A stretch of DNA of 36,850 nt from an archaeon (lineage in GTDB: Archaea > Asgardarchaeota > Hermodarchaeia > Hermodarchaeales > Hermodarchaeaceae): assembly GCA_016550425.1 (NCBI GenBank), contig JABXGS010000166.1, positions 1 through 36,850 of the forward strand. Direction: 5' to 3'. A program made the position numbers and the translations under genes. Numbering within the stretch: position 1 is the first letter of the stretch; every line of letters begins with the position of its first letter. The notes under the pieces were generated by a model that saw only the letters and a list, made by a program, of their open reading frames with translations, searched no databases and was not told the DNA's origin. Of the stretch, positions 1-8,733 are shown piece by piece.

Positions 1-1519
1 CACAGACCAAACGGTATTAGAAGTAGATCTAGTTGGGAGCTCAGGACCAGGGCAACTACCACCTGTTGGAAATGTTACTCTAACGGTCTCGTGGCAAGTG
101 ATGGTTCCGGAAAGTGGTGATCGGTTTGGTTGGTTCCATCGGACAGACCCCTACGAGTTTCTAGCCTATAATATGGGAAATTGGCATCCCATCGTTGCAG
201 TCTATGATGATCGAGGTTGGGATACGAAACCGTACTCGCATATGGGGGAAAGCTTCTACCATGATGTAGCCACTTATGATGTTGCCATCACAGTACCTGA
301 GGATTATATCGTTGCCGCAACCGGTGAACTGCAAACCATCAATATTGGGGCGTCAACAAAATCATGGAATTTCAAAACCGGCCCAGTCCGTGATTTCACC
401 TGGTGTGCGAGTCCTAACTATGAAACAACAAGCATTATTTCACATAGTGTTAATGTCACTAGTTATTACTTAGGCGCACATTCCGCGGGAGGACAGCGTG
501 TTCTAGAGGTCGCGGATGATTGTTTAGAAATATATGGCGCTAATTTTGCTCCATATCCATGGGAAAGTCTAGCCATTGTGGAGGCTGATATTTGGGCTGG
601 AGGAATGGAATATCCACAGCTGGTCATGATAGGACTTCCTCTTTATTCATATCCTGAAGGGCTCTCTTCTCTCGCTGCAGTGACCGCTCATGAGATTGGA
701 CATGAATGGATACCTTTCACATTAGGAACTGACAGTTATACAGAACCATGGATTGATGAGGGGTTTGCTTCCTTCGCTGAATACGTTTGGGTTGAATATG
801 TCTATGGAGCCACCGAAAGAGCGGACTATCGAAACTACGATTTGACTCGATATTGGGAGTATGTGAACTCTGAAGGTGATAAAACCCTTAATCAGTCGAT
901 GAGTGTCTGGCAAAGTGCTGATTGGTACGCGTATGGAAGCATCGTGTATGCTAAAGGTGCATTGATTTACGATATGCTACGACATCAACTGGGATCAGCC
1001 ACATTTTATGAAGCTTGGCAATACATCTTTACACATGGGATGCATGAGAAGGTACGAACAAGTACGTTACAGGCATTTTTCGAAGAGGCTGTGAATGAAT
1101 CTTTAGACTGGTTCTTTGATCCATGGGTGTATAACAATGGGGTGGTTACTCTTAGTTTCGGTGGAGTATCTATTCAACAAGGCATCTCAGGTTGGTACAT
1201 AAGTTTCCAAGTTATTCAAGATCAACCCACACCCGTTCGTTTGCGGGTCCCCATTCACGTAAATTATGGAGTTCATTATGCAGTTCATTGGGTATGGATT
1301 GAACCACAGGCAGTGACGCTGTGTAGTCTTCAACTTTCCGAATTCCCCATTCAACTTACATTAGACCCTGATCGCCTGCTATTATGTCAATACCGGATTG
1401 ATACCGCAATTCTTGCACTTAGCCCCGGCTCACCGATTCCCCTTTTAATAGGCGGGGCATTAGCAATAGGGCTTGTTGTTGGAGCTGTGGTCATGTATCG
1501 TCGTCGATATCAGTCTTAG
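1..1519 (+). CDS. M1-family zinc aminopeptidase, membrane-anchored (5' end outside window)
   Basis: The frame is open back to base 2, so the gene begins upstream; the first in-window ATG at 98 is internal. Numbering from that ATG, the zinc site is HEIGHE (H198, E199, H202) followed by E221 in WIDEGFASF, the HExxH-x18-E arrangement of the gluzincin M1 family. A GGMEY segment at 168-172 sits where M1 enzymes carry the GxMEN exopeptidase motif, with Tyr in place of Asn. The last 28 residues hold one hydrophobic helix followed by an Arg-rich tail (YRRRYQS), suggesting a C-terminal membrane anchor with the catalytic domain outside the cell. The likely role is removing N-terminal residues from external peptides. 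The missing N-terminus (probably signal peptide and beta domain) limits specificity calls. Confidence 0.9.
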   Translation, partial: TDQTVLEVDLVGSSGPGQLPPVGNVTLTVSWQVMVPESGDRFGWFHRTDPYEFLAYNMGNWHPIVAVYDDRGWDTKPYSHMGESFYHDVATYDVAITVPEDYIVAATGELQTINIGASTKSWNFKTGPVRDFTWCASPNYETTSIISHSVNVTSYYLGAHSAGGQRVLEVADDCLEIYGANFAPYPWESLAIVEADIWAGGMEYPQLVMIGLPLYSYPEGLSSLAAVTAHEIGHEWIPFTLGTDSYTEPWIDEGFASFAEYVWVEYVYGATERADYRNYDLTRYWEYVNSEGDKTLNQSMSVWQSADWYAYGSIVYAKGALIYDMLRHQLGSATFYEAWQYIFTHGMHEKVRTSTLQAFFEEAVNESLDWFFDPWVYNNGVVTLSFGGVSIQQGISGWYISFQVIQDQPTPVRLRVPIHVNYGVHYAVHWVWIEPQAVTLCSLQLSEFPIQLTLDPDRLLLCQYRIDTAILALSPGSPIPLLIGGALAIGLVVGAVVMYRRRYQS

Positions 1520-1521
1520 AC

Positions 1522-1701
1522 TTAGATTTTCAGCTTCTCTTTGACTTCGTGCATGTCCTTTTCTAGCTTTTCTACCCGTACCACAAGCTGACGGAGTAAA
1601 GCTACAATATCCGCATCAAAAGGGTGCCGAGGATCCTTTGGATGAATGGGTCGAGGCTCTCGCCGCTTTAATGGATCAAGGTCATCTGGATCTAAACTCA
1701 A
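1522..1701 (-). CDS. Small coiled-coil protein, 59 aa, TTG start
   Basis: This short frame starts at TTG (1699-1701), preceded by GGAG with a 10-nt spacer and an in-frame stop just upstream, so no longer start exists. Residues 1-30 are rich in Pro, Asp and Arg (MSLDPDDLDPLKRREPRP). Residues 30-59 form a charged amphipathic helix (LLRQLVVRVEKLEKDMHEV) with heptad-like Leu/Val spacing, typical of a short coiled coil. It ends 2 nt from the stop of the convergent aminopeptidase gene and follows the radical SAM gene on the same strand by 60 nt, so it may be the last gene of that operon. Function is unknown. The SD site and biased composition argue for a real gene, but there is no homology evidence here. 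Confidence 0.55.
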   Translation of the reverse strand: MSLDPDDLDPLKRREPRPIHPKDPRHPFDADIVALLRQLVVRVEKLEKDMHEVKEKLKI

Positions 1702-1761
1702 TTATGTCCAACTCCAAAAGACATTAGTCTATTTTTTCGAAGCTGGAGAGTTAAACCTTTC

Positions 1762-2679
1762 TCACAGTCCCCGAATATATTCCGGTCGTAATCTTTCTGA
1801 TATATTTGGGTCTGCCAGAACAGAGTCAATGGTTCCAAGCAGTCTTTCTCGATCTCGGGAAAGGACGCCTTGTAGAGGGAGATAATTCGAAGCATGGTTT
1901 GTACGAAATACACAATGTGTTAGACCGGTGAGCCCATCAATGAGGCTGCGAAGCTCCTGGAGAATTTCAAGCGGTGTTAACGGTTGGAATTCCTCTCGTT
2001 TTGTTTGAGAATACAGCTCTGTTCCGGGAACGAGCATGAGTGTCAAAGCTGCTAAGAATGGCGGATTAATTGTCCTCATTGTCTTTGCAGTATTTTCAGC
2101 ATGAAGCTGACTCCGGCTTTTCCCGCCTAGTCCTAGGATAATAATCGGAGAGAGGGTAAATCCTGCCTTCTTTAGTCGTAAACAAGCTGTAATGTGTTCT
2201 TTGTTCGAGATGCCTTTGTTTACATTTTGGAGAACGATGTCATCTCCGGATTCCAAACCGATATAGATCATCTCCAATCCCGCTTGACGGATTTGAGCCA
2301 ATTCTTCGTCGGTCTTTCGTTGGACGTTGGTCCCACTCGCATAAATGCTAATTCGCTCTGTAGTTGGAAATTCATCAGCTAAGAGCTGGAGAATATCCAT
2401 GAGCTGCTTTGTATTGAGGACGAAGGCATCACCGTCTGCAAGGAATATCCGTCGAGGGTGAATCCTATATTTACGGCTAATTTGGATTACTTCCTCTTTG
2501 AATTGTGAAAAAGGTTTGACTCTAAATTGCTTCGTGCGGTAGCTACCACAGAAGGTGCAGGCGTTATGTGAACACCCTAAAGTTGCTTGAAGAATCAGAC
2601 TATTCGCTTCACTTGGAGGACGAAAGACAGGGGATTCAAGGAAGTTTGGGTATCCAGAGAAGGGTGGCATAATTGTCAT
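1762..2679 (-). CDS. Radical SAM protein (COG1032/Elp3-like group)
   Basis: This is a 305-aa protein with three Cys near the N-terminus, C36-x4-C41-x2-C44 in GCSHNACTFC, which would bind the SAM-cleaving 4Fe-4S cluster. The spacing (x4 rather than x3) occurs in the COG1032-like branch. Downstream radical-SAM barrel features include FLADGDAF, IYASGTNV, IYIGLESGDD and IIILGLGGK. No B12-binding or TRAM domain is present. The substrate is unknown. The ATG at 2677-2679 has no SD; a second ATG three codons in is equally possible. It lies between the CinA-like gene (53 nt upstream) and a 59-aa coiled-coil gene on the same strand, probably one transcription unit. Confidence 0.85.
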   Translation of the reverse strand: MTIMPPFSGYPNFLESPVFRPPSEANSLILQATLGCSHNACTFCGSYRTKQFRVKPFSQFKEEVIQISRKYRIHPRRIFLADGDAFVLNTKQLMDILQLLADEFPTTERISIYASGTNVQRKTDEELAQIRQAGLEMIYIGLESGDDIVLQNVNKGISNKEHITACLRLKKAGFTLSPIIILGLGGKSRSQLHAENTAKTMRTINPPFLAALTLMLVPGTELYSQTKREEFQPLTPLEILQELRSLIDGLTGLTHCVFRTNHASNYLPLQGVLSRDRERLLGTIDSVLADPNISERLRPEYIRGL

Positions 2680-2732
2680 GTGTCGTGTTATGTGGCGCTT
2701 TAAGAGATTTCCGTAATATTAACGCGGTGTAT

Positions 2733-3257
2733 TTACGCTTCTTGTTTTATATAGTTAAGAAGTAGGATAAGAGCGGCACGACTAAAATTCAGTTTATTAT
2801 CACGTCGAGTACCTGTAAACTGATATTCTTGTGTAATGGTTTCAAACGCGCGGTGAGAAACTGCCACATAGACCAATCCAATCGGCTTCGTTGATTTTCC
2901 TTTAGTGGGACCTGCGATTCCTGACGTGGCAAGACCATAATCGGAGTTCATCCATAATCGAACCCCATTAGCCATAGCTGATACTGTTTCTGCACTAACA
3001 CTGCCAAAGCGTTTCGTGGTTGATTCAGGAACCTGTAATAAGCGGTGTTTCAACTCGTTTGCATACGCGACAACACCACCATCATAGAAATCCGAACTAC
3101 CAGGCGTTTCTGTTAGGAGGTGTTGAATCAAACCTCCTGTTGCAGATTCAGCTACCATTAAAGTCGCCTTTTGTTTGACAAGTAGATATGCAATTTGAGA
3201 TACAATCCCCTGAAACACTTCTGCTTCATCTGCATTAATAAAAGGGCTTTTTACCAT
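2733..3257 (-). CDS. CinA C-terminal domain protein (PncC-type nicotinamide-nucleotide amidase family)
   Basis: This 174-aa single-domain protein matches the stand-alone CinA-C/PncC family in length. Visible motifs are AESATGG (36-42; the family usually has ESCTGG), GSSDFYDGGVVAYAN (53-67), SGIAGPT (112-118) with the KPIGLVYVAV strand, and FTGTRRDNK (147-155). Family members deamidate NMN to nicotinate mononucleotide for pyridine nucleotide recycling, so that is the likely but unproven role. Ala replaces the family Cys in the first motif, while the Ser before it is kept. The ATG at 3255-3257 has a strong GGAGG SD about 8 nt upstream. It is transcribed divergently from a small Cys4 gene. Confidence 0.85.
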   Translation of the reverse strand: MVKSPFINADEAEVFQGIVSQIAYLLVKQKATLMVAESATGGLIQHLLTETPGSSDFYDGGVVAYANELKHRLLQVPESTTKRFGSVSAETVSAMANGVRLWMNSDYGLATSGIAGPTKGKSTKPIGLVYVAVSHRAFETITQEYQFTGTRRDNKLNFSRAALILLLNYIKQEA

Positions 3258-3391
3258 CGATAAGCCTCCTGTGATTCTTCACTATGTTGTGGCAGTATTT
3301 GGGTCTAGTCATTTTCAAAATAATGCGATGGAAAAGGTTTTAGCTATCTCTTCTCCTTACTCGAAATACACTTCATTTGGTGAACTGTATA

Positions 3392-3568
3392 ATGACACAG
3401 AAAATTATGCCTGATGAAATGTCCATCAAATCGATTTGCCTTGATTGCAAAAATTATGATCGAAAAGGTGGCGTGTGCACGGGGACAAACCCTTTTGCCA
3501 AATCTGGCGATAAGAGTTATCTTCTCCTCGTCGATAAAGCCTCCTGTTATGGTTTTGAGAAAGCTTAA
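3392..3568 (+). CDS. Small Cys4 putative zinc-binding protein, 58 aa
   Basis: The protein has four Cys in a CLDCKNY...GVC...CYGF pattern (C16, C19, C29, C52), as expected for a small zinc or iron-sulfur knuckle. I chose the ATG at 3392 because GGTGA lies 8 nt upstream; an in-frame TTG at 3377 would add five residues. The layout resembles short archaeal proteins of unknown function with a CxxCxxY...C core. It is divergent from the CinA-like gene and followed by a convergent zinc-ribbon gene. Function is unknown. Confidence 0.6.
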   Translation: MTQKIMPDEMSIKSICLDCKNYDRKGGVCTGTNPFAKSGDKSYLLLVDKASCYGFEKA

Positions 3569-3685
3569 ACGCGTCTCGTTTAGTCATGGCGGTGCTCTGG
3601 CGCTCAACTAGGTTCTATGCGTTTTTAGACAAAAAGATAGCAAATGAAGTAGCCCCCTTGCAACTGCAGGAGGATTAATGTAAAC

Positions 3686-3928
3686 CTAAGGCCAGGCACC
3701 AGCGCCGAATTTGGATTTGTATGTCCAGGTGTTCCCGCATTTATCGCATTTGCGAGTGATTTCATGGCCGTAAGCGATGGGAACTTTTCGTAAAATCGTG
3801 GTTGCATCACTTCGGCATCTTGGGCACTGATCGGGGGCAAGGGGTTTTTCTTCTGGTTTGGGTGCGGCTGGTGGTTGAGTTGGAGGTGTGGATGGAGGAG
3901 GAGTTTCGGGTGGAGGAGATTCTGCCAA
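3686..3928 (-). CDS. Proline-rich protein with C-terminal TFIIS-like zinc ribbon, 80 aa
   Basis: The start is TTG at 3926-3928 with a strong GAGGTGA SD 7 nt upstream. Residues 1-33 are almost entirely Pro, Glu, Thr and Ala, so probably disordered. Residues 35-70 form a zinc ribbon (C35-x2-C38, C61-x2-C64) with the CDKCGNTWTYK ending seen in TFIIS/RpoM/TFS-type ribbons. It lacks the adjacent Asp-Glu pair that archaeal TFS and TFIIS use for transcript cleavage; the corresponding loop reads IAYGHEI. It may therefore be a protein- or nucleic-acid-binding ribbon rather than a cleavage factor. An upstream TATA-like GATTATAAG (minus strand, near 3980) fits a promoter divergent from the RACo gene. 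Confidence 0.7.
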   Translation of the reverse strand: MAESPPPETPPPSTPPTQPPAAPKPEEKPLAPDQCPRCRSDATTILRKVPIAYGHEITRKCDKCGNTWTYKSKFGAGAWP

Positions 3929-4069
3929 GGTTTTGTCACCTCTAGGGGAAAGGTCATCTAATGTATGGGCTTTTCCCTTATAATCTACAATGATACATTA
4001 CACACAACGGTTTAAAATTTCAGTGGTTCAATTATGAAGGAAACAACCATTCTATTCCTAATTTATTAG

Positions 4070-5926
4070 ATGGAGCACAACGTCGTGGCAAAAGTCAAAA
4101 TTCGATTTGAACCTGAGGGACGACAGACATCGGCACAAACAGGTGAAACTATCCTCAAGATCGCTCAACGAGTTGGCTTGGAACTTCGATCTGACTGTGG
4201 AGGTCAAGGAAGTTGTGGAAAATGTCGGGTTCTAATCGAACCTTTATCCACGCTCAACGCTCCAACACCAGAAGAAATGGCTCTCTTATCTCCTCGTTAT
4301 TTACAGGCAGGATTTCGACTTGCTTGCCAGGTTCACGTTCCTAGCAAAGGTAATTTTGTGGTCACAATTCCCACTGCAACTCGGGGGTTACGTCGTCGAG
4401 TTCAACTGGATGGAATCCTTCAACCTTTCCAGCTAACACCTGCAGTTGAATCTGTTTTAGTTCGAGTTGCTCGAATCGATCCGAATGAATGCATACCTGA
4501 TACAGAACGTGTTCTAACAAGCTTAGCTATTAATCCACGTTTAAGCGCCACAATTCGTTGGGAATATCCGTTACCTATCATTACAAAAACACCGTCTGCA
4601 GTTCGAAAAGCAGACGGAGAAGTCACGGTTGTGATTCGGAATAGTGTTCAAATTCTTGATATTCTTGCAGGGGATGCCAGAGAGAATGTGTATGGAGTTG
4701 CTTTGGATATTGGGACATCTAAAATCGTTGGAAGTCTCTATTCTCTCACTTCAGGAGACCTTCTTCGGACTGAGGGAATTGAAAATCCGCAACTGCGGTT
4801 TGGCGAAGATATAATGTCTCGGCTGAGCTACGCAGGCGTGAGCCAACAGACCCGCAAAGAGTTGCAGAATGCAGTCATCGAAGGTGTCAATTCAATTCTT
4901 AATTCACTGGTTGCATCAGGCTTCTCCTTGGATAGAATTTACGAATTAGTGGTTGTGGGCAACACAGTAATGACGAGTTTGTTTCTGGGTTTGGATACCA
5001 CGCATCTTGCCTATGGACCCTTTGTTCCTCCCTTTCGTGGACCAATAGAGGTTGCTGCAGATCAATTGAATCTCATAATTCCACCTCAAAGCATCATCCA
5101 TGTTCTTCCTAATATTGCCGGGTATGTTGGCGCTGATGCCATTGCGGATATAATAGCAACTGGACTCCATACCAATCAGGCTCCTTGTCTTCTCATTGAT
5201 ATTGGCACTAACAGTGAAGTGATACTTGGAAATAAGGACCGAATTTCTGCAACTTCCTGTGCTGCTGGACCTGCATTCGAGGGTGCTCAAATCGAACATG
5301 GGATGAAGGCTGTGAGTGGGGCTATTGAGCGTGTCACCTATAATTCTGATTCGGGGCAGTTCAATTTGACAACCATCGATAACAAAACTCCGAATGGCAT
5401 TTGTGGATCGGGGGTTGTGGACGTCATCGCTGAACTAGCTCACGCGGGATTCATCTCGTCAAAAGGTCGGTTTACATCCCAAGCTCAATCTTTAATTGTT
5501 ACCAAAGGAAAATTAAAAGCAATAACGCTATTTAAAGGAACATCCAAGAAAAAACGGTTTGCAATCACGATTTCAGAACAAGACATTTCGAATCTACTTC
5601 TCGCTAAGGCAGCAATTCAAACTGGCTATTCATTGGTGCTTCAACACCAACAGTTATCACCAGCTGATTTGAACCATGTCTTTATCGCGGGCGCTTTTGG
5701 CAATTACCTGAACATGACCAACGCACAACGTATCGGGTTAATTCCGCCAGTTCCCTTGGACCGAGTTTCCTTTATCGGCAATGCTGCACTAAGTGGTGCC
5801 CAAATGGCTCTCCTCTCTATGAGTCACCGCGAACAAGCAATTTCGCTAGCGAGGAGTGTAAAGTTCGTAGATTTAGCCCGACATCCCGATTTTTCCCAAA
5901 CATATGCTGCTTCCCTCTTCCTTTGA
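4070..5926 (+). CDS. RACo-like corrinoid activation protein: 2Fe-2S ferredoxin plus ASKHA ATPase (DUF4445 family)
   Basis: This 618-aa protein has a plant-type 2Fe-2S domain at its N-terminus (C43-x5-C49-x2-C52 and C86), a linker, and an ASKHA-fold ATPase from about residue 207. The two phosphate loops are ALDIGTSK (211-218) and LIDIGTNSE (375-383), with VVVGNTVMT (294-302) and a late GAFGNYLN segment. Length and order match reductive activators of corrinoid proteins (RACo/RamA-like), which use ATP to drive reduction of inactive Co(II) to Co(I). RamA itself carries a different, C-terminal cluster, so this is the RACo type. ATG 4070 is assumed; GTG 4085, preceded by GGAG with a 9-nt spacer, is a good alternative. 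No corrinoid protein or methyltransferase partner is visible in the window. Confidence 0.88.
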   Translation: MEHNVVAKVKIRFEPEGRQTSAQTGETILKIAQRVGLELRSDCGGQGSCGKCRVLIEPLSTLNAPTPEEMALLSPRYLQAGFRLACQVHVPSKGNFVVTIPTATRGLRRRVQLDGILQPFQLTPAVESVLVRVARIDPNECIPDTERVLTSLAINPRLSATIRWEYPLPIITKTPSAVRKADGEVTVVIRNSVQILDILAGDARENVYGVALDIGTSKIVGSLYSLTSGDLLRTEGIENPQLRFGEDIMSRLSYAGVSQQTRKELQNAVIEGVNSILNSLVASGFSLDRIYELVVVGNTVMTSLFLGLDTTHLAYGPFVPPFRGPIEVAADQLNLIIPPQSIIHVLPNIAGYVGADAIADIIATGLHTNQAPCLLIDIGTNSEVILGNKDRISATSCAAGPAFEGAQIEHGMKAVSGAIERVTYNSDSGQFNLTTIDNKTPNGICGSGVVDVIAELAHAGFISSKGRFTSQAQSLIVTKGKLKAITLFKGTSKKKRFAITISEQDISNLLLAKAAIQTGYSLVLQHQQLSPADLNHVFIAGAFGNYLNMTNAQRIGLIPPVPLDRVSFIGNAALSGAQMALLSMSHREQAISLARSVKFVDLARHPDFSQTYAASLFL

Positions 5927-5985
5927 CTTAGGCTAAACAAATATTTATGAGAATATAGCATACCTGCGATTCCAAGGGATCTGCT

Positions 5986-7236
5986 ATGGATGAAGAAAAG
6001 CAATCTGTCCCCGAGTCGTGTGATGAAATTCCCACGGAACGGTGTGTGGTCCAAGCATTTGGCGCCGCATCTTTTCTCAACGATATGGGTTCTGACATCG
6101 TGTTTTCTATATGGCCAGTGTTCGTCACCCTCCTTACGTCACCTGCTTTAGCACCATTAATTCTTGGATTAGTAGATGGAATTGGTGATTTCGTTGTAAA
6201 TGTCTCAAAAGGATTCTCAGGATTTATTTCCGATAAAGTACAGAAACGGAAGGCATTCATCTGGTCAGGATATTCGATGGGTGCAGCCTCTCGGTTAATC
6301 TACGCCTTCACCCCGATATGGCAATTGCTAATTCCTGCCAAGATTCTCGATCGCGCGGGGAAACTCCGTGGTGCTCCTCGTGATGCCCTCATTGCAGATG
6401 TCTCCACACATGAAACTCGTGGGCGAAATTTTGGCATTCTTAGAACCCTCGATAACCTTGGAGCCACTGTTGGTGTCCTAATCACCATTGCCTTTGTTAC
6501 ATTCCTTGTCCCTTGGTTTGCATCAGTCCTCGGATATGACACACTCGCAAGTCTGCGCTTACTCTTTGTATTTGCCACAATCCCAACCGTCATCGGAGCA
6601 ATTATTATAATTCTACGAATTGTAGACTACCGAAAGGATACTAAAAAACCAGTCTTTCGAATTTCAGGAATAAATCGAAGTCTAGTAATTTTCATAATAC
6701 TCAGTATACTCTTTGCTCTTGCATCATTCAGTTGGTCCCTGGTCACTCTTTATGCTGGTGAGTTCCTTGTGTTTCCAACTATCAATCCGATTCTAGGGGT
6801 TCCCGTCGCTTATCTCACCTTCACCTTAACTGCTGCATTAACCTCGGCCCCTTTAGGGCGGCTTGGTGACCGAATCGGGCGACGCCTTACTCTCTTTATT
6901 GGCTTTGCATTTTTCGGGGCGATGTGTGCAATTTTTCTTTTCATCTCAAGTTTCTGGACGGTGTTATTAGCACTCATCTTTTATGGAGTGAGTATCGGAG
7001 CGACGGTTCCGATGCAATCTTCCCTTGTCTCGGAGCTGTCTCCCATTGAGGTTCGAGCAAGTATGCTTGGATTGTACCAAATGCTAATCGGAATCGCCTT
7101 GCTCCCTGCGAGCCTTATAGCAGGTTATCTCTGGGTCTTATTAGGACCCAGCTTCACTTTTGGACTCGCGTTGGGTCTGACAGCGCTTGCCTCGGTGTTT
7201 TTGCCTTTCGTAAAAGAATCCGAATCAGCCGATTGA
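5986..7236 (+). CDS. MFS transporter (12 TM)
   Basis: This 416-aa polytopic membrane protein opens with FLNDMGSDIVF, has a cytosolic PRDALIADVS...RGRNFGILRTLDNLGA segment after the third or fourth helix, and carries MFS motif A at the half-way point (LGRLGDRIGRR). These features match a widespread prokaryotic MFS branch of uncertain substrate (drug or metabolite exporters). The hydrophilic N-terminus is short. ATG 5986 lies 60 nt after the RACo stop with only a weak AAGGGA upstream. The gene converges with a second, unrelated MFS gene 16 nt away. Confidence 0.85.
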   Translation: MDEEKQSVPESCDEIPTERCVVQAFGAASFLNDMGSDIVFSIWPVFVTLLTSPALAPLILGLVDGIGDFVVNVSKGFSGFISDKVQKRKAFIWSGYSMGAASRLIYAFTPIWQLLIPAKILDRAGKLRGAPRDALIADVSTHETRGRNFGILRTLDNLGATVGVLITIAFVTFLVPWFASVLGYDTLASLRLLFVFATIPTVIGAIIIILRIVDYRKDTKKPVFRISGINRSLVIFIILSILFALASFSWSLVTLYAGEFLVFPTINPILGVPVAYLTFTLTAALTSAPLGRLGDRIGRRLTLFIGFAFFGAMCAIFLFISSFWTVLLALIFYGVSIGATVPMQSSLVSELSPIEVRASMLGLYQMLIGIALLPASLIAGYLWVLLGPSFTFGLALGLTALASVFLPFVKESESAD

Positions 7237-7252
7237 ACTACATTGCAATTGG

Positions 7253-8722
7253 TTAAAGATTCTTAAACTCGTCGGGGATCGGCTTCGGTTCAACATTCGC
7301 TCCAATTAGAATTCCGAGGATGACAAGATTTAGAGCTAAAGCAATTACAAGCACGGGAACTGCCCCGAATACAGTATAGATAATTCCTGAGGGAATGGGC
7401 GTAACAAGTGAAGCGATGAACACAACGATGAAAAAGATACTTAGCATCTTCGCGGTTTCTGAACGGGGCAAGGCTTTTCGCAGATAGGTGAGAATCAAGG
7501 TCCACCAGAGTATGTCATTGATATTTTTCATTGCGATGGCAAGGAATGCTGTACTCGCTAGGGGTTCAACAAAAGGATACAATGCAATGAGCGGCGTAAT
7601 CCAGGTGATTGGCAACCAATACGGGAATAGTGGGGCAAGGATGAGAATCACGAGGGTCACAGGCATCACACTATAGACTGCGACGATGGCCCGACGGCTT
7701 CCCCGAGCGTCAAAGAATGATCCCACATAGACAGAGAGAGGAATCGAGAATGCCAGGACAACAATCAACATGATGCTGATTTCACCGATCGAGAAGCCCA
7801 ACGCCTCATTCAAATAGAACGTGCTGACAAACCGATAAAAGCCGTCACTTAGCGCATCAAGGATTAGAACAATCGAAAAGACTGGTAAGATCACCCAAAG
7901 AAGTTTGAGGGCATTTCCATTCTGTTTGATGAAATCACGAGCTCTATTCGTTTCCTTTTTCTTTCGAACAATCGGACGGGGCTCTGCAAGAAATATTGCC
8001 CGAATCACGGCTGCAGCCATGTAACATAAAAATCCTATGAAGAACACAATTTGAATAGTAATTACAAAGGGGACACCCATCGCTAGAAGCCACGTGACCA
8101 TCCCAAGTCCAATTAATCCAAATCCACTACTTGTTTGGAAAATACCCATTGCGAGCCCGCTATGTTCAGGTTCGATTTGTTCGTAAATATAACTAGTGCT
8201 GCCACTAGCGAATAGAGCCGAACCCGCCATGAGGACTGAACCTGCAATTAGTCCAATGATTCCGGTGCTAAAGGCAAAGATGAGCATTGCAATCCCTGAG
8301 ACAAACATGGTCAGCACCGAGAGCCATTTTCGATTGTAATTATCACCGATATAGCCACCAAAGAATCGGGCAACAAGCTCTATACTCATATACCCGAGAA
8401 TAATGAGCCCAATTGTGATGTAGACTAGTCCAATTTGAGGCGTGTATAAAATCAGAAAGTCCCGAAGGAACAGCATAAGATAACTTTGCATTATGATACC
8501 GAATACACCTAATATCCAAGAAGTAACCAGGTACACAGAATAGCTGCCATACGTTAGCACCGATTTTATTGAAGCGAAAAAGCCTTTTCTTGGTGCCTCC
8601 TTCTTCTCTGGGGGTGGAACTTCTGGGGCTGGCTCCAAATCACCAGGAATTGGATCTACGGAGCTAGTTGGTGGAGAACTATCTGTGTCATCAGTGGGTT
8701 GATTGTCATTCAATGTGCTCAC
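7253..8722 (-). CDS. MFS transporter with Pro/Glu-rich N-terminal tail
   Basis: This 489-aa protein starts at GTG (8720-8722), with AGGAA a few nt upstream. The first ~45 residues are acidic and Pro-rich (DLEPAPEVPPPEKKEAP) and probably cytosolic. About 12 hydrophobic helices follow, with a motif-A-like GGYIGDNYNRKWL after the second helix and a basic loop RKKKETNRARDF in the middle. It is clearly MFS; the substrate cannot be told. Its promoter region holds a 55-nt element with a perfect 7-bp dyad that recurs upstream of the 32137-32481 gene (see 8734-8788). It is divergent from the M24 peptidase gene. Confidence 0.85.
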   Translation of the reverse strand: MSTLNDNQPTDDTDSSPPTSSVDPIPGDLEPAPEVPPPEKKEAPRKGFFASIKSVLTYGSYSVYLVTSWILGVFGIIMQSYLMLFLRDFLILYTPQIGLVYITIGLIILGYMSIELVARFFGGYIGDNYNRKWLSVLTMFVSGIAMLIFAFSTGIIGLIAGSVLMAGSALFASGSTSYIYEQIEPEHSGLAMGIFQTSSGFGLIGLGMVTWLLAMGVPFVITIQIVFFIGFLCYMAAAVIRAIFLAEPRPIVRKKKETNRARDFIKQNGNALKLLWVILPVFSIVLILDALSDGFYRFVSTFYLNEALGFSIGEISIMLIVVLAFSIPLSVYVGSFFDARGSRRAIVAVYSVMPVTLVILILAPLFPYWLPITWITPLIALYPFVEPLASTAFLAIAMKNINDILWWTLILTYLRKALPRSETAKMLSIFFIVVFIASLVTPIPSGIIYTVFGAVPVLVIALALNLVILGILIGANVEPKPIPDEFKNL

Positions 8723-8733
8723 TATTCCTGCAG

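Noticed and set aside
4946..5299. 117-aa minus-strand frame inside the RACo gene
   Set aside because: Antisense shadow of a well-supported ASKHA domain, with no SD.
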